The notes under the pieces: generated by a model
Seen by the model: only the letters and a program-made list of their open reading frames with translations
What the model was told of the DNA's origin: nothing
Databases searched by the model: none
Source: Brevibacillus fluminis
Lineage (GTDB): Bacteria; Bacillota; Bacilli; Brevibacillales; Brevibacillaceae
Assembly: GCF_003710825.1 (NCBI RefSeq)
Contig: NZ_RHHQ01000024.1
Span: forward strand, 1-64,000
Direction of reading: 5' to 3'
DNA length: 64,000 bases
In this document: in pieces, positions 53,265-61,511 of the stretch
How the letters are laid out: the number at the start of each line of letters is the position of its first letter
Numbering within the stretch: position 1 is the stretch's first letter
Position numbers and translations under genes: made by a program

Positions 53265-54680
53265 GTGATTCGCCTTCACGTGGAAACAGACCGGCAGCAG
53301 CCGATTTATATGCAGCTGTATCAGCATTTTCGGACGGAAATTCAAGAAGGAAAGCAGGAGTCGGGCAGCAAGCTACCTTCGATTCGCACGCTTGCAGAAG
53401 AACTAAAGGTGAGCAAAACCACAGTGGAGCTGGCGTTTGCGCAGCTATTGGCGGAAGGCTACATCGAGAGCCGCCAGCGCAGCGGCTATTACGTGGCACA
53501 GCTGGAGGCGAGCGTCATCGTACATTCACGCGGCTACAATCCGGTCCCGGCGAAGGCGGACGGTCGGAAAAAGGATGCTGCGCGGATCGAGTACGATTTT
53601 CATTCGGCGAGCGTCGATCCGCATTCGTTTCCCTACAAGCTGTGGCGGCGGTTGTCCAACCAGGCGACACATGAGGTGGAGCACGATTTTCTCCGTTATG
53701 GGGGACGGCGCGGGGAAGCGGGGTTATGTAAGGCGCTTGCCGCTTACTTGCATCGCTCGCGCGGCGTTAACTGCAAACCGGAGCAAATGATCATTGGAGC
53801 AGGCACACAGTATTTGATTATGCTTTTATGCCAGCTGTTCGGTGTGGACGGCAGGGCGATTGCGATTGAGGAGCCCGGCTATCAGGATGTGGGGAAAGTA
53901 TTTCGGCAGTTGGGCTATGAATTAAAGCCGATTCCACTTCAGGAGGACGGTTTGGACATTCAACAGCTGATCGAAAGCAAGGCGCAGGTCGTCTATATTA
54001 CGCCGTCGCACCAATATCCGTACGGGATGGTCATGCCGTACGCCAAGCGGCAGCGTCTGCTGCAATGGGCACAGGAGACGGGCGGAATCATCATCGAGGA
54101 TGACTATGATGGGGAGTTCCGTTACCGGGGCAAGCCGATTCCCAGCTTGCAAGGGCTGGATACCCAAGGCAACGTGATTTATCTCGGCACCTTTTCCAAG
54201 TCGCTGATGCCGTCAATCCGGACGGGGTATGTCGTGCTGCCAGAGCGATTAAGTGCACTCTATGAGGAGAAATTGCCGTACATGGAGCAGACAGTCTCTC
54301 GCCTGCATCAAAAAACGCTGCAGCTCTTGATTGAAAGCGGCGAATGGGAGCGGCATATCCGCAAAATGCGCATGGTCTATCAGAAAAAGCACAGGGCGAC
54401 GCTAGACGCGATCCACAGCTCGATGGGTGATTATGTCAAAGTGAGCGGACAGGACGCGGGTTTACACATTTTGCTAGATGTAAAAAGCCGCCTGACAACA
54501 GCGGAGCTGCTGGAAAAAGCGGAGGAAGCTGGCGTGCGCGTCTATTCGACGGCACCGATGTGGATGGGAGAAAACCGGGAGCAGTCGCCGAAAATCATGC
54601 TCGGGTTCGGCGGACTGTCCATTGAAGACTTACAGGAAGGAGTACGACGTTTACATGGCGCATGGAGTAAGTACTGTTGA
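53265..54680 (+). CDS. MocR/PdxR-type regulator (GntR HTH + aminotransferase fold)
   Basis: About 471 aa from GTG 53265 (GGAG 8 bases upstream; GTG 53256 and ATG 53259 are also in frame). N-terminal winged helix of GntR type: QPIYMQLYQHFRTEIQEG, then LPSIRTLAEELKVSKTTVE. From about residue 105 a fold-type I aminotransferase-like domain follows, with EPGYQDVGKVF, EDDYDGEFRY and the PLP lysine in GTFSKSLMPSIRTGY. Such proteins are PLP-sensing transcription factors. The azlCD genes follow immediately (overlap of about 26 bases), so it probably regulates them. Confidence 0.9.
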   Translation: MIRLHVETDRQQPIYMQLYQHFRTEIQEGKQESGSKLPSIRTLAEELKVSKTTVELAFAQLLAEGYIESRQRSGYYVAQLEASVIVHSRGYNPVPAKADGRKKDAARIEYDFHSASVDPHSFPYKLWRRLSNQATHEVEHDFLRYGGRRGEAGLCKALAAYLHRSRGVNCKPEQMIIGAGTQYLIMLLCQLFGVDGRAIAIEEPGYQDVGKVFRQLGYELKPIPLQEDGLDIQQLIESKAQVVYITPSHQYPYGMVMPYAKRQRLLQWAQETGGIIIEDDYDGEFRYRGKPIPSLQGLDTQGNVIYLGTFSKSLMPSIRTGYVVLPERLSALYEEKLPYMEQTVSRLHQKTLQLLIESGEWERHIRKMRMVYQKKHRATLDAIHSSMGDYVKVSGQDAGLHILLDVKSRLTTAELLEKAEEAGVRVYSTAPMWMGENREQSPKIMLGFGGLSIEDLQEGVRRLHGAWSKYC

Positions 54681-55401
54681 TGCGGTTGATTCGAGAGAGA
54701 ACAAAGGGGGAGGACAAGAGCTATCGCAGGAGCGCTTGTTTTGGCATGGCATGCGGCAGATGATGCCGATCGCTGCGGCGGGTATTCTCGATGGCTTGGT
54801 TTTCGGGATTCTTGCGCGTCATGCCGGGTTGAGCATGTTTGAGACGATGCTCTTGACGCTCCTAGTTAATGCGGGCTCCTCCCAATTTGCTGCGGTGGGC
54901 TTGATTTCACAAGGCATCGTGGGTTGGCCGTTGTTGGTCTCGACGTTGTTGATCAATGCGCGCCAGCTGCTGTATGGATTGTCACTCGGCCCGTCTTTTC
55001 GCAATTTGCCTGTGTGGAAGCTTTCGATTATGGCGGGTCAGCTAAATGATGAAACCTATGCGCTGAAGTCGACCTATTTGGCGCAAGGCGGCAAGCCGAG
55101 CATGACGTACTTCATGGGAGCGGGTTTTGGCGATTATGCGATCTGGCATTCCTGTGTGTTCGTAGGGGCGATAATCGGCACGGCGTTTACCGGTACCGAG
55201 CAGTATGGGCTGGATTTCGCCTTCATTGCGACGTTTCTCGGATTTTTGGCGTTGAATCTGACCTCAAGCGTCTATGTCAAAACAGCGGTGGTCGCGGCGG
55301 GTGCAGCCAGTCTCGGCTACTGGATGTTTGGCCTGACATCGTCAGTCGTCATGGGAACGGTGGCGGCGATGCTGATGGGGGTGTTTTCGCGTGAACGATA
55401 A
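54655..55401 (+). CDS. azlC: AzlC-family branched-chain amino acid exporter, large subunit
   Basis: 248 aa from ATG 54655, which overlaps the end of the MocR gene; AAGGAG lies about 12 bases upstream. Family blocks: RQMMPIAAAGILDGLVFGILARHAGLS in pieces near residue 30, NAGSSQFAAVGLI, LLINARQLLYGLSLGP, and GFGDYAIWHS. About six membrane segments. Works with AzlD in export of branched-chain amino acids or their analogues. Only about 2 kb from the livJHMGF import operon. Confidence 0.88.
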   Translation: MAHGVSTVDAVDSRENKGGGQELSQERLFWHGMRQMMPIAAAGILDGLVFGILARHAGLSMFETMLLTLLVNAGSSQFAAVGLISQGIVGWPLLVSTLLINARQLLYGLSLGPSFRNLPVWKLSIMAGQLNDETYALKSTYLAQGGKPSMTYFMGAGFGDYAIWHSCVFVGAIIGTAFTGTEQYGLDFAFIATFLGFLALNLTSSVYVKTAVVAAGAASLGYWMFGLTSSVVMGTVAAMLMGVFSRER

Positions 55402-55708
55402 TTTGGTTCTGTACATTTTACTAATGGCGGTCGTGACATATTTGACGCGCTTTCCCATGCTGCTTTTAAGCTCGCGCGTCAGTTTTCCCGCATGGGTCGG
55501 CCGTGGACTGCGGATGGTTCCGGTGGGAGTATTCAGCTCTCTGACGATTCCACCCATTCTGTTTCATGCACAGAATGGACAGTGGAATCCCGAGTATTTG
55601 GTGGCAGGAGCGGTAGCGATCGCAGTCGGCCTGTGGCGCAAGCAAATTTTCCTCGCTCTGCTAGCTGGAGTGGCCGCTACCGCATTGTGGCGACTGCTGG
55701 TTGGGTAG
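55391..55708 (+). CDS. azlD: AzlD-family branched-chain amino acid exporter, small subunit
   Basis: 105 aa, four membrane segments, GTG 55391 within the azlC end (11-base overlap). Motif LMAVVTYLTRFPMLLLSSR near residue 11 and LRMVPVGVFSSLTIPPILF near 40 are typical of AzlD. Followed by a bidirectional terminator at 55733. Confidence 0.88.
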   Translation: MNDNLVLYILLMAVVTYLTRFPMLLLSSRVSFPAWVGRGLRMVPVGVFSSLTIPPILFHAQNGQWNPEYLVAGAVAIAVGLWRKQIFLALLAGVAATALWRLLVG

Positions 55709-55730
55709 GAAACGCAAGTAAGCGGTGAAG

Positions 55731-56513
55731 CTAGAGGGATTCGGTGGGAGTGAAGCCGAATCCCTCTTTGGCATAGACGGCGGGCCGACGGTTTTTGAGA
55801 TAATCCAGACGTCCGCGCGCTTCCTCGATCTCGTCGAGATTGATGGAGATAACGGGCAGCTCTACATTGTTGCTGCACTTGTAAATCGTGCTGCCGTTCG
55901 GATGCACGACCGTGCTCTCGCCGAGATACAGGTGGTTTCCATCAAGCCCGACCTTGTTTGCCATGGCTACGAAAACGTGATTTTCTAGGGCGCGAGAGCT
56001 TAAGTACACGTGTTGGTGAGGGTGCGGCGGGAACTTGTTGGCGGCGAGCACCAGCAGAAGCTGCGCTCCTTTGATCGCCAAAATACGCGACACTTCTGGA
56101 AACATCAGATCATAGGAAATCATCAGACCGATTTTTCCTTCCGGCAGGTCGAACACAGGACATTGATCCCCTGGTGTAAAAACGTTTCGCTCGAAATCGA
56201 GCAGGTGGATTTTGCGGTACTGACCGAGAATTTCTCCGTTTTTGCCGATGAACAGCGCGGTGTTGTAGCGCGTATCCTGCTCTGTCTCGCAGTAGCCGAG
56301 AACGACGCCGACACGGTGTTTTTGGGCCGTTGCAGCGATCATCTCGAGGCTTGTCTGATCGGGCTCTTGCTCGAGATAAAGCTCAGGGAAAAGCAGGTAG
56401 TCTGCCTTCTTTTGGCCGACCTGTTCAACTGCCTCCGCGATTTGCCTTATCGTATCTTCCATCCCGAGATGGCTGCAGCCCAATTGGCCTAACGCTATGT
56501 TAATAATCCTCAT
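55731..56513 (-). CDS. Nitrilase-superfamily (CN hydrolase) homologue 1 with Ser in place of catalytic Cys
   Basis: 260 aa, normal length for a single-domain CN hydrolase. Two of the three catalytic residues are present: Glu44 (LLFPELYL) and Lys101 (QYRKIHLLD). The nucleophile position, normally Cys in an ICYD-type motif, is Ser133: GLMISYDLMFPEV. The codon is TCC on the coding strand. Family members hydrolyse or condense amides and nitriles through a thioester, so this protein is either a serine variant or a pseudoenzyme, for example a sensor or scaffold. ATG 56513 lies 3 bases after the stop of the sigma-54 activator gene, so the two are an operon. A second Ser variant lies at 58071. Confidence 0.85.
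   Translation of the reverse strand: MRIINIALGQLGCSHLGMEDTIRQIAEAVEQVGQKKADYLLFPELYLEQEPDQTSLEMIAATAQKHRVGVVLGYCETEQDTRYNTALFIGKNGEILGQYRKIHLLDFERNVFTPGDQCPVFDLPEGKIGLMISYDLMFPEVSRILAIKGAQLLLVLAANKFPPHPHQHVYLSSRALENHVFVAMANKVGLDGNHLYLGESTVVHPNGSTIYKCSNNVELPVISINLDEIEEARGRLDYLKNRRPAVYAKEGFGFTPTESL
55733..55769. terminator. Bidirectional terminator, azlD / CN-hydrolase homologue
   Basis: AGAGGGATTCGG / CCGAATCCCTCTTT, 12-bp stem. On the minus strand it overlaps the last codons of the nitrilase-family gene. Confidence 0.8.
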
Positions 56514-56516
56514 GGC

Positions 56517-57815
56517 TTATCCCTCATTAATTTCTCCGGTATTGTACTGCTTCAGCTTTTTGACGATCGTGGATTGGTCTACATGGAGCGCTTTTGCCGC
56601 CTTGTAGGTGCTTCCGTACATCTGGTGTGCGCGCAGGATCAGTTCCTTTTCCACCATCTTTTTCGCATCCTTCAGGGGGATTAGCCCTTGGATCGAAACG
56701 GTATTCTCTTCGAAGAGCTGAACGTCTCCTTCTTTCAGCAAAAATTCAAAGACATCCTCCGAATTCGTTACAACGATCCGCTCGATGATGTTCTCAAGCT
56801 CGCGAATGTTGCCCGGCCACTCATACTCGACCAGCTTTCGCTTGAACGGTTTGCTGATGTTTTTGCTCTGATTGTACTTGCGGTTGAACACATCCAAAAA
56901 ATGCTCGATCAGCATTGGGATCTCATCTTTTCGTTCCTTGAGCGGCGGAATCCGCAGCGGGACAACGTTCAAGCGGTAAAACAAATCTTTGCGGAACAGT
57001 TGCTTGCTGACCTGGACAGCCAGGTCACGGTTGGTGGCGGCGATGATGCGGACATCGATCTGCTTGGCGACCACACCGCCAATTTTGCGGATTGTGCCTT
57101 CCTGCAAAACCTCCAGCAGCTTTGACTGCACATCATAGGGCAGCTCGGCGATTTCGTCGAGGAAGATGGTGCCTTTGTCTGCCGCTTCGAACAAGCCGAT
57201 TTTGCCGCCCTTTTTTCCGCCGGTAAAGGTGCCGGGCTCATAGCCGAACAGTTCGGATTCGATCAGGTCTTTTGGCAGCGACCCGCAATTCAGCGAGACG
57301 AACGGCTGGTCCGCGCGGTCGCTCATCGCATGGATTTCTCTGGCTAAAAAGCTTTTGCCCACACCGGATTCGCCGAGCAGCAGAACGGTGGAGTTCACCC
57401 GGGAAATTTTGTGAACGACATCCATGATTTTGGTCATCTTGTCCGATACCCCGACAAAGCGCCGCGGGACGCCTTGGCTCTGTGCCTCCTGCTGTGCTTT
57501 GAGCTCGATGCCTTTGGTTACATTAATCAGCGACAAAATGAATTCGAACTCGCTGGTGCTGACTTTGGAAATCGTAAACAGTACCTTTTGCTGATCATGC
57601 GTGTACAGAAACTGTTCATTTACATTGAAATCAGGCTCATTGACGAACAGCTCTGTCCAGCGGAGCGTCGTCACATCCTGCTGCAGGCCAAAAATCTCTG
57701 TGATCGGACGCTGCGTAAGGTCGCTAGCACTACCAAGAACCATTTCGATTTTGTAGGTGGAAGAGATGAAAAGCATGAGACTTACTTCTGGGACCGCAGG
57801 CATGCTGGTCGTCAT
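56517..57815 (-). CDS. Sigma-54-dependent enhancer-binding activator
   Basis: 432 aa from ATG 57815 (AGAGGGATTGG upstream; the frame is open to 57857). N-terminal PAS-like sensory region about residues 10-105 (LMLFISSTYKIEMVLGSASD). AAA+ domain: Walker A GESGVGKS 148-155, Walker B GTIFLDEIAEL 215-225, arginine-finger region DLFYRLNVVPLRIPPL. The sigma-54 contact loop, normally GAFTGA, is GTFTGG (195-200). The C-terminal Fis-type HTH (YGSTYKAAKALHVDQSTIVKKL in pieces, near 402-424) binds DNA. It faces the operon at 58071, whose promoter region has three copies of a palindrome fit to be its binding site. Confidence 0.93.
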   Translation of the reverse strand: MTTSMPAVPEVSLMLFISSTYKIEMVLGSASDLTQRPITEIFGLQQDVTTLRWTELFVNEPDFNVNEQFLYTHDQQKVLFTISKVSTSEFEFILSLINVTKGIELKAQQEAQSQGVPRRFVGVSDKMTKIMDVVHKISRVNSTVLLLGESGVGKSFLAREIHAMSDRADQPFVSLNCGSLPKDLIESELFGYEPGTFTGGKKGGKIGLFEAADKGTIFLDEIAELPYDVQSKLLEVLQEGTIRKIGGVVAKQIDVRIIAATNRDLAVQVSKQLFRKDLFYRLNVVPLRIPPLKERKDEIPMLIEHFLDVFNRKYNQSKNISKPFKRKLVEYEWPGNIRELENIIERIVVTNSEDVFEFLLKEGDVQLFEENTVSIQGLIPLKDAKKMVEKELILRAHQMYGSTYKAAKALHVDQSTIVKKLKQYNTGEINEG

Positions 57816-57862
57816 CGTTACCAATCCCTCTGTTCTGCCGTAATTGCTGCTTACCAAAAACC

Positions 57863-57967
57863 GATGAAAAAAATCATCATGATGATAAAAATCCTAGTGA
57901 AACAAATACTTGTTTTCATTGGTTTTTTAAAAAGTTAAGATAAGAATAACCGATGATAAAAATCATC
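57863..57967. promoter_or_regulatory. Three copies of an enhancer-like palindrome (candidate activator sites)
   Basis: GATGAAAAAAATCATC (57863-57878), GATGATAAAAATCCTA (57881-57896, half-degenerate) and GATGATAAAAATCATC (57952-57967). The full sites are preceded by AACC. They lie about 55-155 bases upstream of the -24/-12 promoter, the usual distance for sigma-54 activators. Confidence 0.75.
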
Positions 57968-58018
57968 ACTAACCAAATAATTAGGTCAATTATACTTGGT
58001 TTTGGCCAAGTTTGATAC

Positions 58019-58034
58019 TGGCACAGTTATTGCG
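58019..58034 (+). promoter_or_regulatory. Sigma-54 (-24/-12) promoter
   Basis: TGGCACAGTTATTGCG matches the consensus TGGCAC-N5-TTGC exactly. It lies 36 bases before the start codon of the first gene of the operon, with the activator gene and its presumed sites directly upstream. Confidence 0.9.
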
Positions 58035-58070
58035 ATAAAGATTTTATGTAGGCAAAGGGAGGGTATCTAC

Positions 58071-58850
58071 TTGCGGTTATCCATTGCGCAAATCGAAACC
58101 AAATTGAACGACAAAGCATACAACCTCGCGAAAATCGAGCGCTTCCTGCACGAGGCTAAGGAGCATAAATCGGATCTCGTGCTGTTTCCCGAGCTGGGCT
58201 TGACCGGCTATTCGATCGGGCCGTGGCTGGACGAGGCAGCGGAGACGCCGGATGGCGAAAGCGTGCAGCATGTCCAAAGCCTCTGCAAAAAGCTGGCCAT
58301 CCACACGATATTTTCGTTTCCTGAACGGGGGCAGGACGGCAACTACTATGTTGCAACTGTTTTTATCAATGATCAGGGCGAGGTTGTGGCGTTGCACCGC
58401 AAAACGCATTTGTATGGTGAGGAGCAGGTGCATTTTACGTGCGGCGACGAGGTTCAGGTGTTTCAGTCCAAGTTTGGCGTGATCGGGATCATGTCCAGCT
58501 ATGACCTGGAATTTCCGGAAATCGCACGCATCTTGAGTAAAAAAGGTGCCGATTTGATTTTGATTCCGAGCACCAACATGGCGCCGTATAAAACCCACCA
58601 GCTCGCGTTTACGCAATGCCGTGCAATGGAAAATGAGGTGCCGCTGGCCTTGTGCAACCGGATCGGCAAGGAGGGCGACATCGAATTCATCGGCTGCAGT
58701 AGTTTCGTTGATGCGCAGGGCGTGACTCATTTGCTGCTGTCGAACCAGGAAGAGCTGCATACCATTCCCGTATTGCTGTTCAAGAGTGCGGATTCCAAGC
58801 TGGATTACATCTTGAACAACCAGCCGCATTTATTCAAAGAGCTTTGCTAG
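58071..58850 (+). CDS. Nitrilase-superfamily (CN hydrolase) homologue 2 with Ser in place of catalytic Cys
   Basis: 259 aa from TTG 58071 (AAAGGGAGGG 7 bases upstream). The open frame begins earlier, but that would put the start before the sigma-54 promoter. Glu41 (LVLFPELGLTGY) and Lys111 (LHRKTHLYGE) are conserved, but the nucleophile motif reads GIMSSYDLEFPE: Ser143 (AGC) replaces Cys, and Ser142 replaces the usual Ile. Otherwise the fold motifs (SKKGADLILIPSTNMAP, TQCRAMENEVPLALCNR) are intact and well conserved. First gene of the sigma-54 operon and a distant paralogue of the gene at 55731. Confidence 0.87.
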   Translation: MRLSIAQIETKLNDKAYNLAKIERFLHEAKEHKSDLVLFPELGLTGYSIGPWLDEAAETPDGESVQHVQSLCKKLAIHTIFSFPERGQDGNYYVATVFINDQGEVVALHRKTHLYGEEQVHFTCGDEVQVFQSKFGVIGIMSSYDLEFPEIARILSKKGADLILIPSTNMAPYKTHQLAFTQCRAMENEVPLALCNRIGKEGDIEFIGCSSFVDAQGVTHLLLSNQEELHTIPVLLFKSADSKLDYILNNQPHLFKELC

Positions 58851-58929
58851 GCAGGTAGAGAGAAATCATCAGGCTCCGGTTGGCTTGAGAACTAGCAGAT
58901 AAAGACACAGGAGATTGGAGACGAGACTG

Positions 58930-60084
58930 ATGAATTTTGAATTTTTGTTACCGACCAAAATTGTCATGAAAAAAGGGATCCGGTTCGATACGGGTACGCA
59001 TTTGCGCGAGCAGGCGATGGCGCATGTGCTGGTGATCACCGACAACGGGATCAAAAACGCCGGCTTGCTTACAGACATTTATGCCAGCCTGGAGAAAAGT
59101 GGCATCACACACGATGAGTACAGCGATGTGAAGCCGAATCCGCGCGATACCGACTGTGACCAGATCGCGGAACAGGTGAAAGGAAAGCGCATCGACGGGA
59201 TTCTCGCCATCGGGGGCGGCAGCGTCATCGATACGGCCAAGGCGGTCAGCATTTTGCACACGAACGGCGGCTCTGTGAACGATTATGAAGGCGCTTTTAC
59301 GGTGAAAGCCGAGCCTGTGCCGATCGTCTGCATTCCGACGACAGCTGGTACCGGCAGCGAGGTGACCTTCTTCTCCGTCATCACCGACACGAAGCGCAAG
59401 TACAAAATGAGTATCCTCGATTACCAAATCGGACCGAAGCTGGCGCTGCTGGACGCAGATTTGACCGCCACTTTGCCGGCGTCGATCGCTTCAAGCACAG
59501 GGATGGATGCATTGACACATGCGATTGAAGCGTATACGGCGAGGGTGGCTAACCCGATCAGTGACGCGCTTGCGCTGCATGCGATCAAGCTGATTAGCGA
59601 AAACTTGCTCGAGGCAGTGCATGGCACGGTAAACGAGCAAGCGCGTGAAAGCATGCTGATCGGCAGCCTGATCGCCGGAGCGGCTTTTGGCAACTCAGAC
59701 ATTGGAAGCGTTCACTGCATTTCCGAGGCGATCGGCGGCATGTACGACACACCGCACGGAGTCGCCAACGCGATCTTCTTGCCATACGTGTTCAAGCACA
59801 ACATCGCAGCAAATGTGCAGCGGCATGCGGAAATCGGCTATGCGCTCGGCGCGGACCGCAGCCTGTCGCATGAAGCGGCGGCGCAGGCAGCTGTGGAGAT
59901 CCTGTTTGCGTTCAGCGAAAAGGTCAACATTCCGAAATTCCGCCATGTGAAAGGCGTCAACCCCGCCGACTTTGCGGTATTGGCGCAAAACTCAAAAAAC
60001 AATATTTCCGATCCAAACAATGCAAAAGAGATGACAGTCAACGATTATTTGCACATTTTGGAAGAAGCGTATGCCACAGAATAA
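58930..60084 (+). CDS. Iron-containing (group III) alcohol dehydrogenase
   Basis: 384 aa from ATG 58930 (TTGGAGACGAG upstream). NAD(P) loop AIGGGSVIDTAKAVSIL near residue 94, PTTAGTGSEVTFFSVI near 138, metal ligands in SSTGMDALTHAIEAY (Asp and His, near 195) and in the later histidines of GSVHCISEAIGGMYDTPHG in pieces. This branch resembles 1,3-propanediol, lactaldehyde or 4-hydroxybutyrate dehydrogenases. Second gene of the sigma-54 operon. It suggests that the operon handles an alcohol or aldehyde derived from the permease substrate. Confidence 0.9.
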   Translation: MNFEFLLPTKIVMKKGIRFDTGTHLREQAMAHVLVITDNGIKNAGLLTDIYASLEKSGITHDEYSDVKPNPRDTDCDQIAEQVKGKRIDGILAIGGGSVIDTAKAVSILHTNGGSVNDYEGAFTVKAEPVPIVCIPTTAGTGSEVTFFSVITDTKRKYKMSILDYQIGPKLALLDADLTATLPASIASSTGMDALTHAIEAYTARVANPISDALALHAIKLISENLLEAVHGTVNEQARESMLIGSLIAGAAFGNSDIGSVHCISEAIGGMYDTPHGVANAIFLPYVFKHNIAANVQRHAEIGYALGADRSLSHEAAAQAAVEILFAFSEKVNIPKFRHVKGVNPADFAVLAQNSKNNISDPNNAKEMTVNDYLHILEEAYATE

Positions 60085-60108
60085 CTTTCCAACGAGAGGT
60101 GAACACGT

Positions 60109-61503
60109 ATGGCTACACTGAAACGAACATTAGGTTTTTGGACATCATATGCTACGGCGACGGGACTCGTCGTAGCAGGCACCACAATGGTATCGCTTGG
60201 CTACAGCATGGGCTTGACGGGTCCAGCATTTATCATTCCGGCATTTTTGGCGATGCTGATCAGTATCCTGGTTTCTTTTTCGTATGCAGAGCTTAGCTCG
60301 ATTCTCCCGGGAGCGGGCATGATCGGGGACTATACGCTTGCCGCAATGGGGCGGTTCATGGCGATCGTTGCCGTGCTCGGGGGCTATATCGTACTGGTAT
60401 CGGCAGCCGGGGCAATGGAATCGATTACGGCAGGACTCGCTGCCGAAATGCTATCACCGGCCGTGGACAGCACGACAGTCGCTATTATCCTTCTCGTCTT
60501 TTTCCTGATCGTCAACTTGATCGGCGTTGATGTGTTCGGTTCGGTGCAAGTGCTTTTGACCGTCACCATGATGGCGTCGACCGGTTTGATGGGGCTGTTC
60601 GCTTTGCTGGGGATCGGCACCGTTGCGGAACCGCATTCCGCGGCGTTCAATCCGGCAGGCTGGGGAACTGTGTTCCAGTCGCTTGCTTTGGGGATTTGGC
60701 TGTACATCGGGATTGAGTACATTTGCCCGATGGCGGAAGAGGTCAAAAATCCGTCGAAGACGATTCCGCGGGCGATGATTTGGGGCCTTGTGACGATTTT
60801 TATCGCCGATATGCTATTTGGACAAGCATTGACGCAATTCGTTCCGCTTGATCAGCTGACGACATCAGCTACGCCGCAGGTTGACGGTGGACTCGCGATG
60901 TTTGGCAAACCAGGTATGATCTTTATCATCATCATCACCATTCTGGCCAGCTCAAGCTCCATCAGCTCGCATCTGGCAGCAGTACCACGGATGCTGTATG
61001 GTCTGGCGCGCGAAGGGATGCTGCCGAAAGTTTTTGCGTACATCCATCCGCGTTTCCGCACACCATGGGTTGGGATCATTGCGGTTTTCCTCTTACTGTG
61101 CATCCCGTTTTTGCTCAGCATCAGCATGGATCTGATTGCGACGCTGATTCTCTCCTCTTGCGTGACATGGCTGCTGTCATACTTAATCGCTCAGGCGAAC
61201 GTGATCATTTTGCGCAAAAAATATCCGAACATGCCGCGTCCGTTCAAGACGCCCCTGTATCCGCTGCCGCAAATCCTCGGGATTTTGGGTACACTGTACG
61301 CGATCATCACCATCCATCCGGAAACGGACATGAAGATCAAAATCTATAGCATCTCGGGCGCGTGTCTGCTAGTAATTGTGCTGTATGCGTTCTTCTGGCT
61401 CAAATTTAAAAAACTGCCGCTCTTCACCCCGTTGCCGATCGAGCATATCCGTGGCGAGATCGACTTGGAGACGGATGAAGAGCTCAAAGTGAGCGGCAAG
61501 TAA
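60109..61503 (+). CDS. APC-family amino acid/amine permease
   Basis: 464 aa, 12 predicted membrane segments, cytoplasmic membrane. Family features: FSYAELSSILPGAGMIGDYTLAAMG in pieces near residue 57, LYIGIEYICPMAEEVKNPSKTIPRAM in pieces near 199 (the APC E-E-VKNPxKxIP motif), and ILASSSSISSHLAAVPRMLYGLAREGMLPK in pieces near 280. ATG 60109 with AGAGGTGAAC upstream, 24 bases after the dehydrogenase. It is the probable uptake system of the operon; substrate unknown, likely an amino acid or amine. Confidence 0.9.
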   Translation: MATLKRTLGFWTSYATATGLVVAGTTMVSLGYSMGLTGPAFIIPAFLAMLISILVSFSYAELSSILPGAGMIGDYTLAAMGRFMAIVAVLGGYIVLVSAAGAMESITAGLAAEMLSPAVDSTTVAIILLVFFLIVNLIGVDVFGSVQVLLTVTMMASTGLMGLFALLGIGTVAEPHSAAFNPAGWGTVFQSLALGIWLYIGIEYICPMAEEVKNPSKTIPRAMIWGLVTIFIADMLFGQALTQFVPLDQLTTSATPQVDGGLAMFGKPGMIFIIIITILASSSSISSHLAAVPRMLYGLAREGMLPKVFAYIHPRFRTPWVGIIAVFLLLCIPFLLSISMDLIATLILSSCVTWLLSYLIAQANVIILRKKYPNMPRPFKTPLYPLPQILGILGTLYAIITIHPETDMKIKIYSISGACLLVIVLYAFFWLKFKKLPLFTPLPIEHIRGEIDLETDEELKVSGK

Positions 61504-61511
61504 GGCAGCCG

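Noticed and set aside
55731..56513. Alternative cysteines as the CN-hydrolase nucleophile
   Set aside because: Other cysteines (for example in GYCETEQ or DQCPVF) are outside the conserved nucleophile elbow and cannot replace the residue aligned with Ser133.
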